DNA from: Elusimicrobiota bacterium
GTDB taxonomy: Bacteria > Elusimicrobiota > Elusimicrobia > Elusimicrobiales > UBA9959
Reading direction: 5' to 3'
Length of the DNA: 64,000 bases
Assembly: GCA_026388155.1 (NCBI GenBank)
Contig: JAPLKI010000001.1
Coordinates: 34,149 to 98,148, forward strand
The translations under genes and the position numbers were made by a program. Positions 42,984 to 50,158 of the stretch are shown one piece after another. How positions within the stretch are numbered: the first letter of the stretch is position 1; the number at the start of each line of letters is the position of its first letter. Under the pieces are notes generated by a model. The model ran no database searches. It was not told where the DNA came from and saw only the letters and a list, made by a program, of their open reading frames with translations.

Positions 42984-44129
42984 ATGAAACTTAAAAATAT
43001 GACAGGTTTTACAGTATCATCTGTTTTCGCTTTTGCGATTTTGGCCGGCGCTCAGACAGGGACTGTGGTCTCCACACGGACCTCCGCGCAGACGCAGGCG
43101 CCTGTTCATAAGACAAAACCGGCTCTGAAAAAAAAACCCGGCGTTCAAACGATCCAGACTAAACCGGCCGCTGTCATAAAAAAAGTTACAAGCGAACCGG
43201 CCGGCGTAAAAGCGAACAGGGGCAGGCCGCCTGCCAATGTCGTTCCTCCTACGGCCGTTGCAACCCCTTTTGACGAGGCGGTGGCAAAGCTTAGCGCCGC
43301 GGAACCGGGCGTTCGCCGCCAGGGGGCTGATTCTCTGTCGCAGAGCCGGGACCCGAGGGGTATGCCGTATCTTATAGCCGCGCTGAAAGATGAAAACGCA
43401 CAGGTCAGGGTAGCCGCCGTGGACGGCCTTGGAATGCTTTCCGCGATCGAGGCCGCGCCGCAGCTTGCCGAGATGCTCACTACCGATAAAGAGCCCACCG
43501 TCAGACAGGCCGTGGCCATTTCACTTTCTTACATAATGGCCCCTACCTCAGGTCCGGCGCTCTTAAAGGCGCTTAACGACACCTCCACAGCGGTAAAATA
43601 TGCGGCAGCGCACACTCTGGGAGCCATGAAATACGCCCCGGCCGAAGACCAACTGATTTCCATGCTTGCCGACACTGACGCCGGTTCGCGCAGGGTGGCA
43701 ATAGCCGCTTTGGGAGACTTGCAGTCAAAGAAGGCGGAGCAGACCGTGATAAAGATGCTGGCGGATAATGATAAATATATCCGGTTGGAAGCTGTGCGCG
43801 CGTTGGGAAATATCGGAGATAAATCAGCGCTTGATGAGTTGAAAAAAAATCTTAACCCTAACGAAGATCCGGCTGTGCGCGTGGAAACGGCGCTTGCGCT
43901 TTCAAAAATGGACGACAAAAGCGGCCTTGATACCGCTTACGAATTCGCCAAATCGTCCGACCTGAGCCTGAAAAGTCAGGCGCTGAACGTGATAGGCAAT
44001 ATAGGCGACGAGCACAGCCTGGGCTTTATTGAGGAAATGTTTGCGGCTGAAAAGGATCCGACAAGCAAGGGTATGCTTGATTTTATCCGTCAGCGTCTTA
44101 TAGCCAGGCTTACTCCGCCGGCCAAGTAG
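42984..44129 (+). CDS. Secreted HEAT-repeat protein
   Basis: 381 residues. Signal peptide (SSVFAFAILAGAQTG), then a basic P/K/T-rich linker to about residue 90, then eight or so HEAT/PBS-lyase-type repeats (AVAKLSAAEPGVRRQGADSL, RVAAVDGLGMLS, RRVAIAALGDL, RLEAVRALGNIGD). The repeats form an alpha solenoid for protein binding. The cellular target is unknown. It is the last gene of the plus-strand run entering the terminus-like region. Confidence 0.82.
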   Translation: MKLKNMTGFTVSSVFAFAILAGAQTGTVVSTRTSAQTQAPVHKTKPALKKKPGVQTIQTKPAAVIKKVTSEPAGVKANRGRPPANVVPPTAVATPFDEAVAKLSAAEPGVRRQGADSLSQSRDPRGMPYLIAALKDENAQVRVAAVDGLGMLSAIEAAPQLAEMLTTDKEPTVRQAVAISLSYIMAPTSGPALLKALNDTSTAVKYAAAHTLGAMKYAPAEDQLISMLADTDAGSRRVAIAALGDLQSKKAEQTVIKMLADNDKYIRLEAVRALGNIGDKSALDELKKNLNPNEDPAVRVETALALSKMDDKSGLDTAYEFAKSSDLSLKSQALNVIGNIGDEHSLGFIEEMFAAEKDPTSKGMLDFIRQRLIARLTPPAK

Positions 44130-44135
44130 GTAAGC

Positions 44136-44297
44136 GGATTGAAGATTCAAGATTCCGGATTCAAGATCGGACAGGCAGGAATAAGCAACAATTGCTGATT
44201 GAAGATTGCGGATCCAAAATTAAATCCCAAATCTTCAATCTTGAATCGTAGTTTTTGAGTTTCGAATCCGGAATCTTGGATCTGGAATCTTAAATCC
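44136..44297. repeat. Heptad hairpin locus (AGATTCA-type)
   Basis: Left arm GGATTGA/AGATTCA/AGATTCC units (44136-44168). Right arms AATCTTC/AATCTTG (44229-44246) and AATCCGG/AATCTTG/GATCTGG (44264-44292). It is the longest heptad locus in the window. Confidence 0.85.
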
Positions 44298-44303
44298 CCT
44301 GCC

Positions 44304-44627
44304 ATGTCCCATAAAAATAAAAAAAACAGCAACACTATCCCAGGAAAGGCAGCCAAAGCCTTTCCGGAGGGAATAATTGACGCGCGTGAGGGGGGGATTA
44401 CTAAGAAAGACAGCTATATACCGGGTTCGGCCGTCATTATTATAATAACCGGCTATATTTCCCTCTCCAAAGCGGCTCCTGACGGAAGAGATATCTGGTC
44501 AACTCTGGCCGCAGTTCTTTTGGCCGCCGGTTACCTGATGATTCCGCTCGGTATAATGGCTCGTCGGACAGCGCCAATCCGGACGCCAATGGGTTTTCCC
44601 CAAAAAAGACCCTTCCATTCATTATAA
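44304..44627 (+). CDS. Small predicted membrane protein
   Basis: 107 residues with two hydrophobic segments (SAVIIIITGYISLS and TLAAVLLAAGYLMIPLGIM), the second with a GYLMIPLGI pattern seen in small DUF3098-like membrane proteins. The N-terminus is polar. There is no strong ribosome binding site. It might be a real inner-membrane protein or a chance frame. The next 1.4 kb is non-coding. Confidence 0.4.
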   Translation: MSHKNKKNSNTIPGKAAKAFPEGIIDAREGGITKKDSYIPGSAVIIIITGYISLSKAAPDGRDIWSTLAAVLLAAGYLMIPLGIMARRTAPIRTPMGFPQKRPFHSL

Positions 44628-44764
44628 ACTTCCCCTAACCCGAAAGTTGCAGTTGACTGCAAGTTTCACCCCAAAGGGGCCGCCCTTTTCCGACTATAAG
44701 CGGGGCGGATGTGTTTACAATACAAAACGCACAAAAAAGGCGTTCAAAAATCGCCCACGAGCGT

Positions 44765-44797
44765 AAAAGGGCGGGGTAACCCAGCCCCGCTCTTTTG
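44765..44797. repeat. D-type hairpin
   Basis: AAAAGGGCGGGG pairs with CCCCGCTCTTTT around a short loop. Similar inverted pieces continue at 44856-44886 and 44906-44922. Confidence 0.75.
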
Positions 44798-44937
44798 GCC
44801 GTGAAGTGAAAGCTAATGGTCTTACGCTAATGTCGATTAGGGATAGAGAGTTATGCCCCAAAAGGGCGGGGCCAGCCCTTTTGGCCATTGCAATTCTGAT
44901 TCATTGGCCAAAAGAGCTGCCCTCCGGGCGAATCCTT

Positions 44938-44980
44938 CAGTCGCGGGCAGCGCCAGAGGCCCGCGACAGGCCAGAGTCAC
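44938..44980. repeat. B-family palindrome inside a larger inverted repeat
   Basis: Begins CAGTCGCGGGCAGCGCC and ends GACAGGCCAGAGTCAC. It is bracketed by CGAATCCTTCAG on the left and CTGAAGGATTCG on the right, so the whole 44927-44995 region can fold as one hairpin. Confidence 0.85.
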
Positions 44981-45289
44981 AACTGAAGGATTCGGGCTAA
45001 AAGTGTGAGATAATGTCCCTAAACTCATTTTTGGAGCCATTTTCCCCCGTATATACCGTTTATAGCGATTTAAAAGGCATTTTACCCTTCAGTACATACC
45101 AATAAGCCACAAGGTTCGCCATACCCCGGCTGATTTCAGGCTTTTATTGTGTTTTTGCGCCCCAATGCAAATTGCCGGCTGGCTTATATGTACGACAAAC
45201 AGACCTTCAAAATACCGTTTTAGCCGTTTGTGGTATTTTTTAAAAAATAAAAGCGCCCCGCTGCATTTCAAGCTTTTCCATTCCAAGTG

Positions 45290-45543
45290 TTTGATGGTGT
45301 TTTGTATTCCCCCCAAAATTTCCTGATTTTATGGTTTCCTGATACGTTGCCTTTGATGGTATTTTAAGCATTTTGACGATTTTCCGGTTTTTAGCGATCC
45401 CCGGGGTGGGGGGGAGGCGGTTTGATGGAGCGCTTGTTATAACGCATTTTCAGGTTTTGATGGTGTTTTAACGGGCTATGAAAGCTGCCTGATTTTTTGC
45501 TTTCGCTCCAGGTTCTTATGTCCGCGCTTTGATGGTATTTTAA
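45290..45543. repeat. Degenerate direct repeats TTTGATGGTRTTTTAA
   Basis: Copies at 45290, 45352, 45456 and 45528 match over 13-16 bases. A shorter one is at 45421 (TTTGATGG) and a weaker one near 45228 (TTTGTGGTATTTTTTAA). All are on the same strand, spaced 36-72 bp, about 250 bp before the dif-like site. Confidence 0.75.
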
Positions 45544-45787
45544 AAAAACGCTTTTTTGAGATTTATCCAACCTTTGGCCGAGTCCGATTTCGCTGATTTA
45601 GCCAAAAAAAATTTTTAAAAAAAATAAAATAACAAAATTTCAGCAAAACCCTGATTCACCGTGAGTGCCAGTAATAAAAAGCTATAAACAATATTACATA
45701 TTAAGGAATAATGCTTATTAAATATAGCTAATTCACAAAATACTTATATTATTTATAAGCAAACAGGAGGGGTTATTGGATAGCACA

Positions 45788-45815
45788 AGTTAACATAATA
45801 TATCTTATCGTAAGT
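45788..45815 (-). other. dif: dif-like XerC/XerD recombination site
   Basis: On the minus strand the 28 bases read ACTTACGATAA (XerC-type arm), GATATA (centre), TTATGTTAACT (XerD-type arm). The arms are imperfect inverted repeats (8 of 11). By my manual comparison with remembered sequences, 23 of 28 positions match Bacillus subtilis dif and 19 of 28 match E. coli dif, with the XerD arm best conserved. It lies where flanking gene blocks converge. Confidence 0.8.
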
Positions 45816-45999
45816 TGTGTTGCGGGTAAGCCGGCTGTGGGACAATGAATGATCTTTTATGGCTTTTAGAGGGCATTTAGGCGGAGAATTGCCGAAAAAA
45901 TAAATCGGAGTTTCGGTTCGGTCTTGTTTTGGGTTATGCCTTATTTTCCCTGCTCCGGGAACCGTAAACGTGCAGATTATGGGTGTTTCCTGCCTGCCG

Positions 46000-46494
46000 T
46001 TATATTTTCCTGGCTGCCAGCCAGGCGGCTTCCATGCCGGAGTCCGTTATGGCGTAGGAACGGTTTCTTTTGGCTCCCGAGGCGGTTATTCTGCCCGCTT
46101 TGATGTCACCGGCCAGCAGCCGGTCAAGGCGATCCGGAGAATAGCCGGAGGCCCTAACCGCTTTCGACAGTGTTATGGCGCTGGCGCTCTGCCTGTTTTC
46201 TTTGTTTTTTGAGGCTGCTAAAAGCACCAGGGCGGCTTCCCGGGCGGTCATATCCGGCGGCTTGATTTTAAGGATGGTCAAATCATGTTTTTTTGTCGTT
46301 ATTCTATCCCAGAATGCGGCGTTCTGCTCTGACTCTCTTTGGTCCTGATTCGCGGCGCCTGATGAACTGGCCGTCACCCCGGTTTCTATGGTTTTCAGGA
46401 AGCTGGTTTTTTCCGTCAGTATAAATTCTGCGGGGCCTTCGGCTTCAAATTCCGCTCCCGACGGGTGCTTTAGTCTGAGTTTAAGATTTGTCAT
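46000..46494 (-). CDS. Protein with probable winged-helix DNA-binding C-terminus
   Basis: 164 residues. The N-terminal 35 residues form a beta-rich patch (LKLRLKHPSGAEFEAEGPAEF). After a polar linker, the C-terminal ~70 residues (ITLSKAVRASGYSPDRLDRLLAGDIKAGRITASG, then SYAITDSGMEAA) have the helix-turn-helix plus wing rhythm of small regulators. I recognise no named family. It is preceded by a good promoter with direct-repeat operators, next to the dif-like site, and could be a regulator or a remnant of a Xer-exploiting mobile element. That is inference only. Confidence 0.6.
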   Translation of the reverse strand: MTNLKLRLKHPSGAEFEAEGPAEFILTEKTSFLKTIETGVTASSSGAANQDQRESEQNAAFWDRITTKKHDLTILKIKPPDMTAREAALVLLAASKNKENRQSASAITLSKAVRASGYSPDRLDRLLAGDIKAGRITASGAKRNRSYAITDSGMEAAWLAARKI

Positions 46495-47062
46495 AGTTTT
46501 TATTGCCAGGCGGCTTCTAATGTGTCCCGAGCTAATGATCCCGCTTGTTTCTATGGAGCTGCCCAGCCGCCCCGCTGCCTGGCGGTTCCTGTCCTCTGTC
46601 TCTTTGTGTCTTTATCACTGTATAGGCCCTTCTTTATGTCATTATTCTATCCTATATATATTTATATGTCAATATATGCCGGTTTATGTCAATTATATGC
46701 CAACAGGCTGTGGATAGGATTGTGCACAAGTCATAAGCAAGTCACCATACCGCCTGCTTCGGGGCCGGAAAGGCCCTCCAAAGTCGCGCAAGCAGGTGGG
46801 AGGGGCATAAGACAAGCCCCCCCACCGAGTGGGGGCTCTCCCCACAGGACAGGTAACGCGCCGTAGGCGGCTTACCGGGACACATGGGCGATAGTAGCGG
46901 ATGTACAGCGTGGCAAGGCAAAATGCGCAGGTTTTTGGAAGGCTGAGAACTAACGCATAAAATTTACAATGAAATTTTACCGGCGAAGCGTCAAGCCTTC
47001 AGGTAGAAGATATTCGAATTAAACTTGTGAGTTATTTGAGTTGTTCCAGCTTGTGGTGGCTT
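46495..47062. other. 568-bp spacer with promoter, operator repeats and several hairpins
   Basis: After the promoter and operator of the 164-residue protein come hairpins: CCTGCTT/AAGCAGG (46753-46795), AGCCCCC/GGGGGCT (46815-46838) and GGTAA/TTACC (46852-46880). A near-consensus DnaA-like box (CTATCCACA on the minus strand) is at about 46708-46716. No protein gene seen. Confidence 0.55.
46644..46705 (-). promoter_or_regulatory. Promoter with 20-bp direct-repeat operators
   Basis: On the minus strand: TTGACA (46667-46672), 17 bp, TAGAAT (46644-46649). A second TTGACA 20 bp upstream (46687-46692) belongs to a direct repeat, consensus GGCATATANTTGACATA. The first copy overlaps the -35 box. A third TGACATAAA lies near 46635. 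The pattern suggests autoregulation of the 164-residue protein. Confidence 0.65.
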
Positions 47063-48439
47063 CTAAAACCGGGCGGAAAGGGCCGTGGAAACGAGCTTAA
47101 CGGGGGTGGTCAGGGAGTAGAGGCTTAATGGGTTGAAAACGGCGTAAACAGCGTTTAACTGCAAATCTTCGCCCATTTTGTAGACGGCTTTAAGGTCCAA
47201 TTCACTGCCTATTTGCAGGGAACCGCCTGCTGAAATGTTCTGTGAGGCCTTGAAGCGGTAAAAATCCGCGGAGATAACCAGTTTCTTGTAGGGCAAGTCC
47301 ATGCCCAGGTTTATCACATTAAGGCCGGAAACGCCATAAGGCAGGCCGGTGGGGGTGGAGGAGGTTTTTACGGTATCGTAGAGTGTGGCCCCGGCTATAG
47401 CGCCGAAACCGAAGCGCTCAATACCATCGTATTTCCTGCCGAAAGACGGGAAGAAGGCCTTGTCCGTCCCCCCGGTCGGTGCGCTTGGGTTGCCTGAAGC
47501 CCGGCCATAAGCCATGCGCGCGCGGGAAGGCCCGAAAGAACCCAGGTTCTGGGTCCAGGAGCCCTTTATAAGGAAGGCGTCGGCGGCGTAATCAATTGTT
47601 TTCCCCCCCGCTATTTTTGCCTGACCCCTCTGCAGCATAAACTCTCCGTCAAAATCCAGCGCATTGTGGTTCAGAAAATATCTGAGGCCGGTGAATTTTT
47701 TGGTCGTTGAGAGGGGATTGTAAAGCAGTGCATTGGCGGGGTGAACCGTATCACCCGGGTCATTCCCTTTTTCCCAAAAGTGGTAAATATGCCACAGGCC
47801 TTCGTTGGACGGATAATAAACGCCGCCGCCGTAAATCTTATAGTAGTTAAAATTTTTGAACGGCCTGAAAAAAAACGCCTCGGCCTTTATGCGCCTGTTA
47901 AGGAGTTCTTCGGCCTCCAGCCTTGCGCCCGGCATTCCAAGGCCGTCGTCCGAGAGCGTTATGCCCTGGCCAAGAGTAAATGCCTGCCGGCCTATGGTGG
48001 CGGTTATATTGGGGCGGACAAAATGATAAATTTTTACATAGGCCTCTTTCACGAAAGGCGTGCCGTCGGTGTTTGGAAGGCGGTTTATGGCGTCCTGGAA
48101 TTGCGGGTTTATTACCGTGTCGGAGGAGGCGCCCACTCCGGCGCTTTTAAGCACCACTCCCACGTCCATTTTTGAGTCCCGGGTTTTTTCAAGGCGGATG
48201 TCTTTTATTATAAAACCCAGTGTGGCGTTTTCGGAATATAAGGGCTGTGAATTGCGCCGCTCGCCGTATATCATGTGCTGGTAATTTGAGGCTTTCAGTT
48301 CCACATTTGAGGAAAGATCAAGCTTCGTGGCGGAAGCGGCCGCTGGAAAAAGGAGCGCGGCCGCGCCATAAGCCGTAAGCCTTAAGCCATAGGCCTTAAG
48401 CCATAGGCTAATATGTTTACCTTTGCCGGACTTTGCCAT
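47063..48439 (-). CDS. Porin-like outer-membrane beta-barrel protein
   Basis: 458 residues, resembling alginate-export-type barrels (VRPNITATIGRQAFTLGQGI, LRYFLNHNALDFDGEFMLQRGQ) with alternating amphipathic strands and a C-terminal ALSARF ending in F. The signal peptide (SLWLKAYGLRLTAYGAAALL, cleaved near ASA) is encoded by seven consecutive heptads at 48365-48413. It is likely a passive or substrate-specific channel in the outer membrane. Substrate unknown. The next gene upstream is a second porin-like protein. Confidence 0.75.
   Translation of the reverse strand: MAKSGKGKHISLWLKAYGLRLTAYGAAALLFPAAASATKLDLSSNVELKASNYQHMIYGERRNSQPLYSENATLGFIIKDIRLEKTRDSKMDVGVVLKSAGVGASSDTVINPQFQDAINRLPNTDGTPFVKEAYVKIYHFVRPNITATIGRQAFTLGQGITLSDDGLGMPGARLEAEELLNRRIKAEAFFFRPFKNFNYYKIYGGGVYYPSNEGLWHIYHFWEKGNDPGDTVHPANALLYNPLSTTKKFTGLRYFLNHNALDFDGEFMLQRGQAKIAGGKTIDYAADAFLIKGSWTQNLGSFGPSRARMAYGRASGNPSAPTGGTDKAFFPSFGRKYDGIERFGFGAIAGATLYDTVKTSSTPTGLPYGVSGLNVINLGMDLPYKKLVISADFYRFKASQNISAGGSLQIGSELDLKAVYKMGEDLQLNAVYAVFNPLSLYSLTTPVKLVSTALSARF
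48365..48413. repeat. Seven perfect heptads (GCCATAG-type) encoding a signal peptide
   Basis: Seven consecutive units of GCCATAA/GCCGTAA/GCCTTAA type with no break. On the minus strand they encode the hydrophobic core of the porin signal peptide above. Confidence 0.92.
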
Positions 48440-48454
48440 TGGGATTAATTATAT

Positions 48455-48492
48455 AAAATAAAGAACCCCGGGGGTTAACCCGGGGTTCTTTT
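48455..48492 (-). terminator. Terminator of the 48.5-kb porin gene
   Basis: GAACCCCGGG and CCCGGGGTTC form a strong stem around a short AT loop, followed on the minus strand by TTTATTTTAT. Confidence 0.85.
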
Positions 48493-48513
48493 TTGGTTTC
48501 TCTTTTATGAGAA

Positions 48514-49740
48514 TTAGAACTTAACTCCAAGGTTCAGGCCCATCAGCGTTTCTGCGTTTGTTTTGGTCGAGTATTTGCTGTCTGCGCTGAACGACGCATA
48601 GTAAGCTTTCAGAGAGACATTCTCTGAATGTTTCCATGTGGCGGCGAAGTCAAGCTCGGTGCCGATCGTGCTTACAAGGCCCACTTTCTGGGTGTAGCCG
48701 AAGTTGTAGAAAGTTCCGGCGATGCTGAGCTTTTCTATCTGTTTAGGCATGAATTTGGCGCCCACATTGAATGTGGTCAGGTTGCCGAGACCACACTTGT
48801 AGTATGGGCCGAATATCATACCGGGCAGGTAGTTGCTGCTTATCGCGGTGAACTCTTCATTTTTGGTGGCACTGGTGGTAGCTTTGTTGCCGGTACCCAT
48901 GGCGAATTCGCCGGTGAAGTCGAATTTGCCGGCGGTTTTTGCGTCAAGGCTGTAATTGGCATTGGCTTTCAGAGCCGAGCCCTTATAGCTTTTGGTGGTG
49001 ACTTTGTTTTTGCCGAAGTTCATGGCGTATTCCACACCATAGCCCACGCCCTGATATTTGCCATCGGCTTTCACTCCGACAACATCAAGCGTGTTGTGGA
49101 GGGTGACATTGGCGCCGTCGTTGCTCTCGTAGAAATAAACGGCCGGCTTTACGATGTCGGAGAGAGCATAGCTCCCGGTGACTCCGTAGAGGTTTTTGTC
49201 CGTCGCGGCGACCAGGGAGTTTTCCGTTACTTTGGCCGCAAGGCCTGTTACGGTCCATTTGTTCTTCGCCCATTCGCCGTACCAGCCGTCCAGTGAGGAG
49301 ACGGTGAAGTTGGCTATGGCGGTGTCGAGGTTCTGGTAGCTGGGGCCGTAGTATATCACTATGTCTCCGGGCTTACCGTAGAACTGCTTACCGACCTTGT
49401 GGTTGATGCCCAGCACGTTCTTCAGGTTTATATAAGCTTCCGCGAACTTTATGTTGGCGGTGAGCGCGTCCACATTCTGGCTGTCAGTGCCGTAATAGCG
49501 ATAGTCGCTCTTTATGGCGGTAACCTGCGCGTTTACATCATCGTTGAGGTCGAAGTTCATTCCCAGCATGAGGCGGGAATTGATGTTGCTGAACGAAGCT
49601 TTCGTGGCAACAATGCTGTGATCTCCGCTTGTGGCGTTAACGTCTAAGTTCCCTGTGTACTTGAAGTTCTTGAGCAGTTGGGCGCTGGCCATCGAAGAGG
49701 CAAACGCGACTACCGCAAGCATTCCTATTACTTTTTTCAT
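48514..49740 (-). CDS. Abundant porin-like outer-membrane protein
   Basis: 408 residues. Clear signal peptide (MKKVIGMLAVVAFASSMASA). The mature chain is alternating beta strands rich in N, K, T, Y and G, ending LGVKF with the C-terminal phenylalanine needed for barrel assembly. The strong ribosome binding site (AAGGAGGAG), consensus promoter, long structured leader and dedicated terminator indicate high expression. It is probably a major outer-membrane protein. Its sequence is too diverged to name a substrate. Confidence 0.78.
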   Translation of the reverse strand: MKKVIGMLAVVAFASSMASAQLLKNFKYTGNLDVNATSGDHSIVATKASFSNINSRLMLGMNFDLNDDVNAQVTAIKSDYRYYGTDSQNVDALTANIKFAEAYINLKNVLGINHKVGKQFYGKPGDIVIYYGPSYQNLDTAIANFTVSSLDGWYGEWAKNKWTVTGLAAKVTENSLVAATDKNLYGVTGSYALSDIVKPAVYFYESNDGANVTLHNTLDVVGVKADGKYQGVGYGVEYAMNFGKNKVTTKSYKGSALKANANYSLDAKTAGKFDFTGEFAMGTGNKATTSATKNEEFTAISSNYLPGMIFGPYYKCGLGNLTTFNVGAKFMPKQIEKLSIAGTFYNFGYTQKVGLVSTIGTELDFAATWKHSENVSLKAYYASFSADSKYSTKTNAETLMGLNLGVKF

Positions 49741-49959
49741 TTATTATACTCCTCCTTGCTTTGTCGTAAGCCCCCGTTGCCGGGGCTTTTCGCTCCACCT
49801 TCGGCCGGGGTTTCCCCCCGCGTCCGGTTTGCCTGCGCCCCTTTCAGGGGCCTACGGCCTTTCAGGAGAAGCGCCTTTTAAATCGGCGCTCCGCTTACCC
49901 CCCTTCGGGTTTTGCGGACCCCCACGGCTTTTGGCCTTTGGGAGCTCCTTTACAGAGCA
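49741..49959 (-). promoter_or_regulatory. Long structured 5' leader of the porin gene
   Basis: About 219 nt between the predicted transcript start and the ATG. It has several GC hairpins: AGCCCC/GGGGCT near 49770-49790, GGGGAAACCCC-like near 49805-49820, GGCCCCTGAAAGGGGC near 49845, and GGCGCC/AAGGCGC near 49880. It matches no riboswitch class I can recognise. Possible roles are mRNA stabilisation or translation control. Confidence 0.5.
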
Positions 49960-49965
49960 ATCTTA

Positions 49966-49994
49966 TTATTACAAAAAGGTTTCCGCAGTGTCAA
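49966..49994 (-). promoter_or_regulatory. Consensus sigma-70 promoter of the porin gene
   Basis: On the minus strand TTGACA (49989-49994), exactly 17 bp, TAATAA (49966-49971). The predicted transcript start is near 49959. Confidence 0.8.
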
Positions 49995-50061
49995 GCGCTT
50001 TTCGGATTATATGTCACTATCCTTTTCTACTGCCGGACGCCGCAGGCCATATGCAAAAAGG

Positions 50062-50140
50062 CTGCCTTAAGCTTTAAGCCATACGCCATAGGCTTGTAAG
50101 GAACTCCTTAAAGCTTACGGCTTATGGCCTATGGTATGGC
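50062..50140. repeat. Heptad hairpin locus (GCCATAG-type)
   Basis: Left arm TTAAGCC/ATACGCC/ATAGGCT, perfect apex TAAGGAACTCCTTA, right arm GCTTACG/GCTTATG/GCCTATG. Confidence 0.88.
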
Positions 50141-50158
50141 ACGTTTGGAACAACCGCA

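Larger units (their letters stand above)
44628..45999. other. 1.37-kb non-coding, AT-rich, repeat-rich gap (terminus-like)
   Basis: No convincing gene on either strand. Contents in order: a cluster of D-type palindromes and one B element (44660-44990), degenerate TTTGATGGTRTTTTAA repeats (45290-45543), a strongly AT-rich stretch (45600-45780), and the dif-like site (45788-45815). Composition differs sharply from the flanking genes. Confidence 0.8.

Noticed and set aside
45290..45780. Repeats plus AT-rich stretch as a replication origin
   Set aside because: No dnaA, dnaN or gidA nearby, only one or two weak DnaA-like boxes, and flanking genes point into the region. With the dif-like site this fits a terminus better.
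49741..49959. c-di-GMP riboswitch in the porin leader
   Set aside because: A GGCAAACC piece is present, but the following GACGCAAAGC and GCCTAA core elements are missing or out of order.
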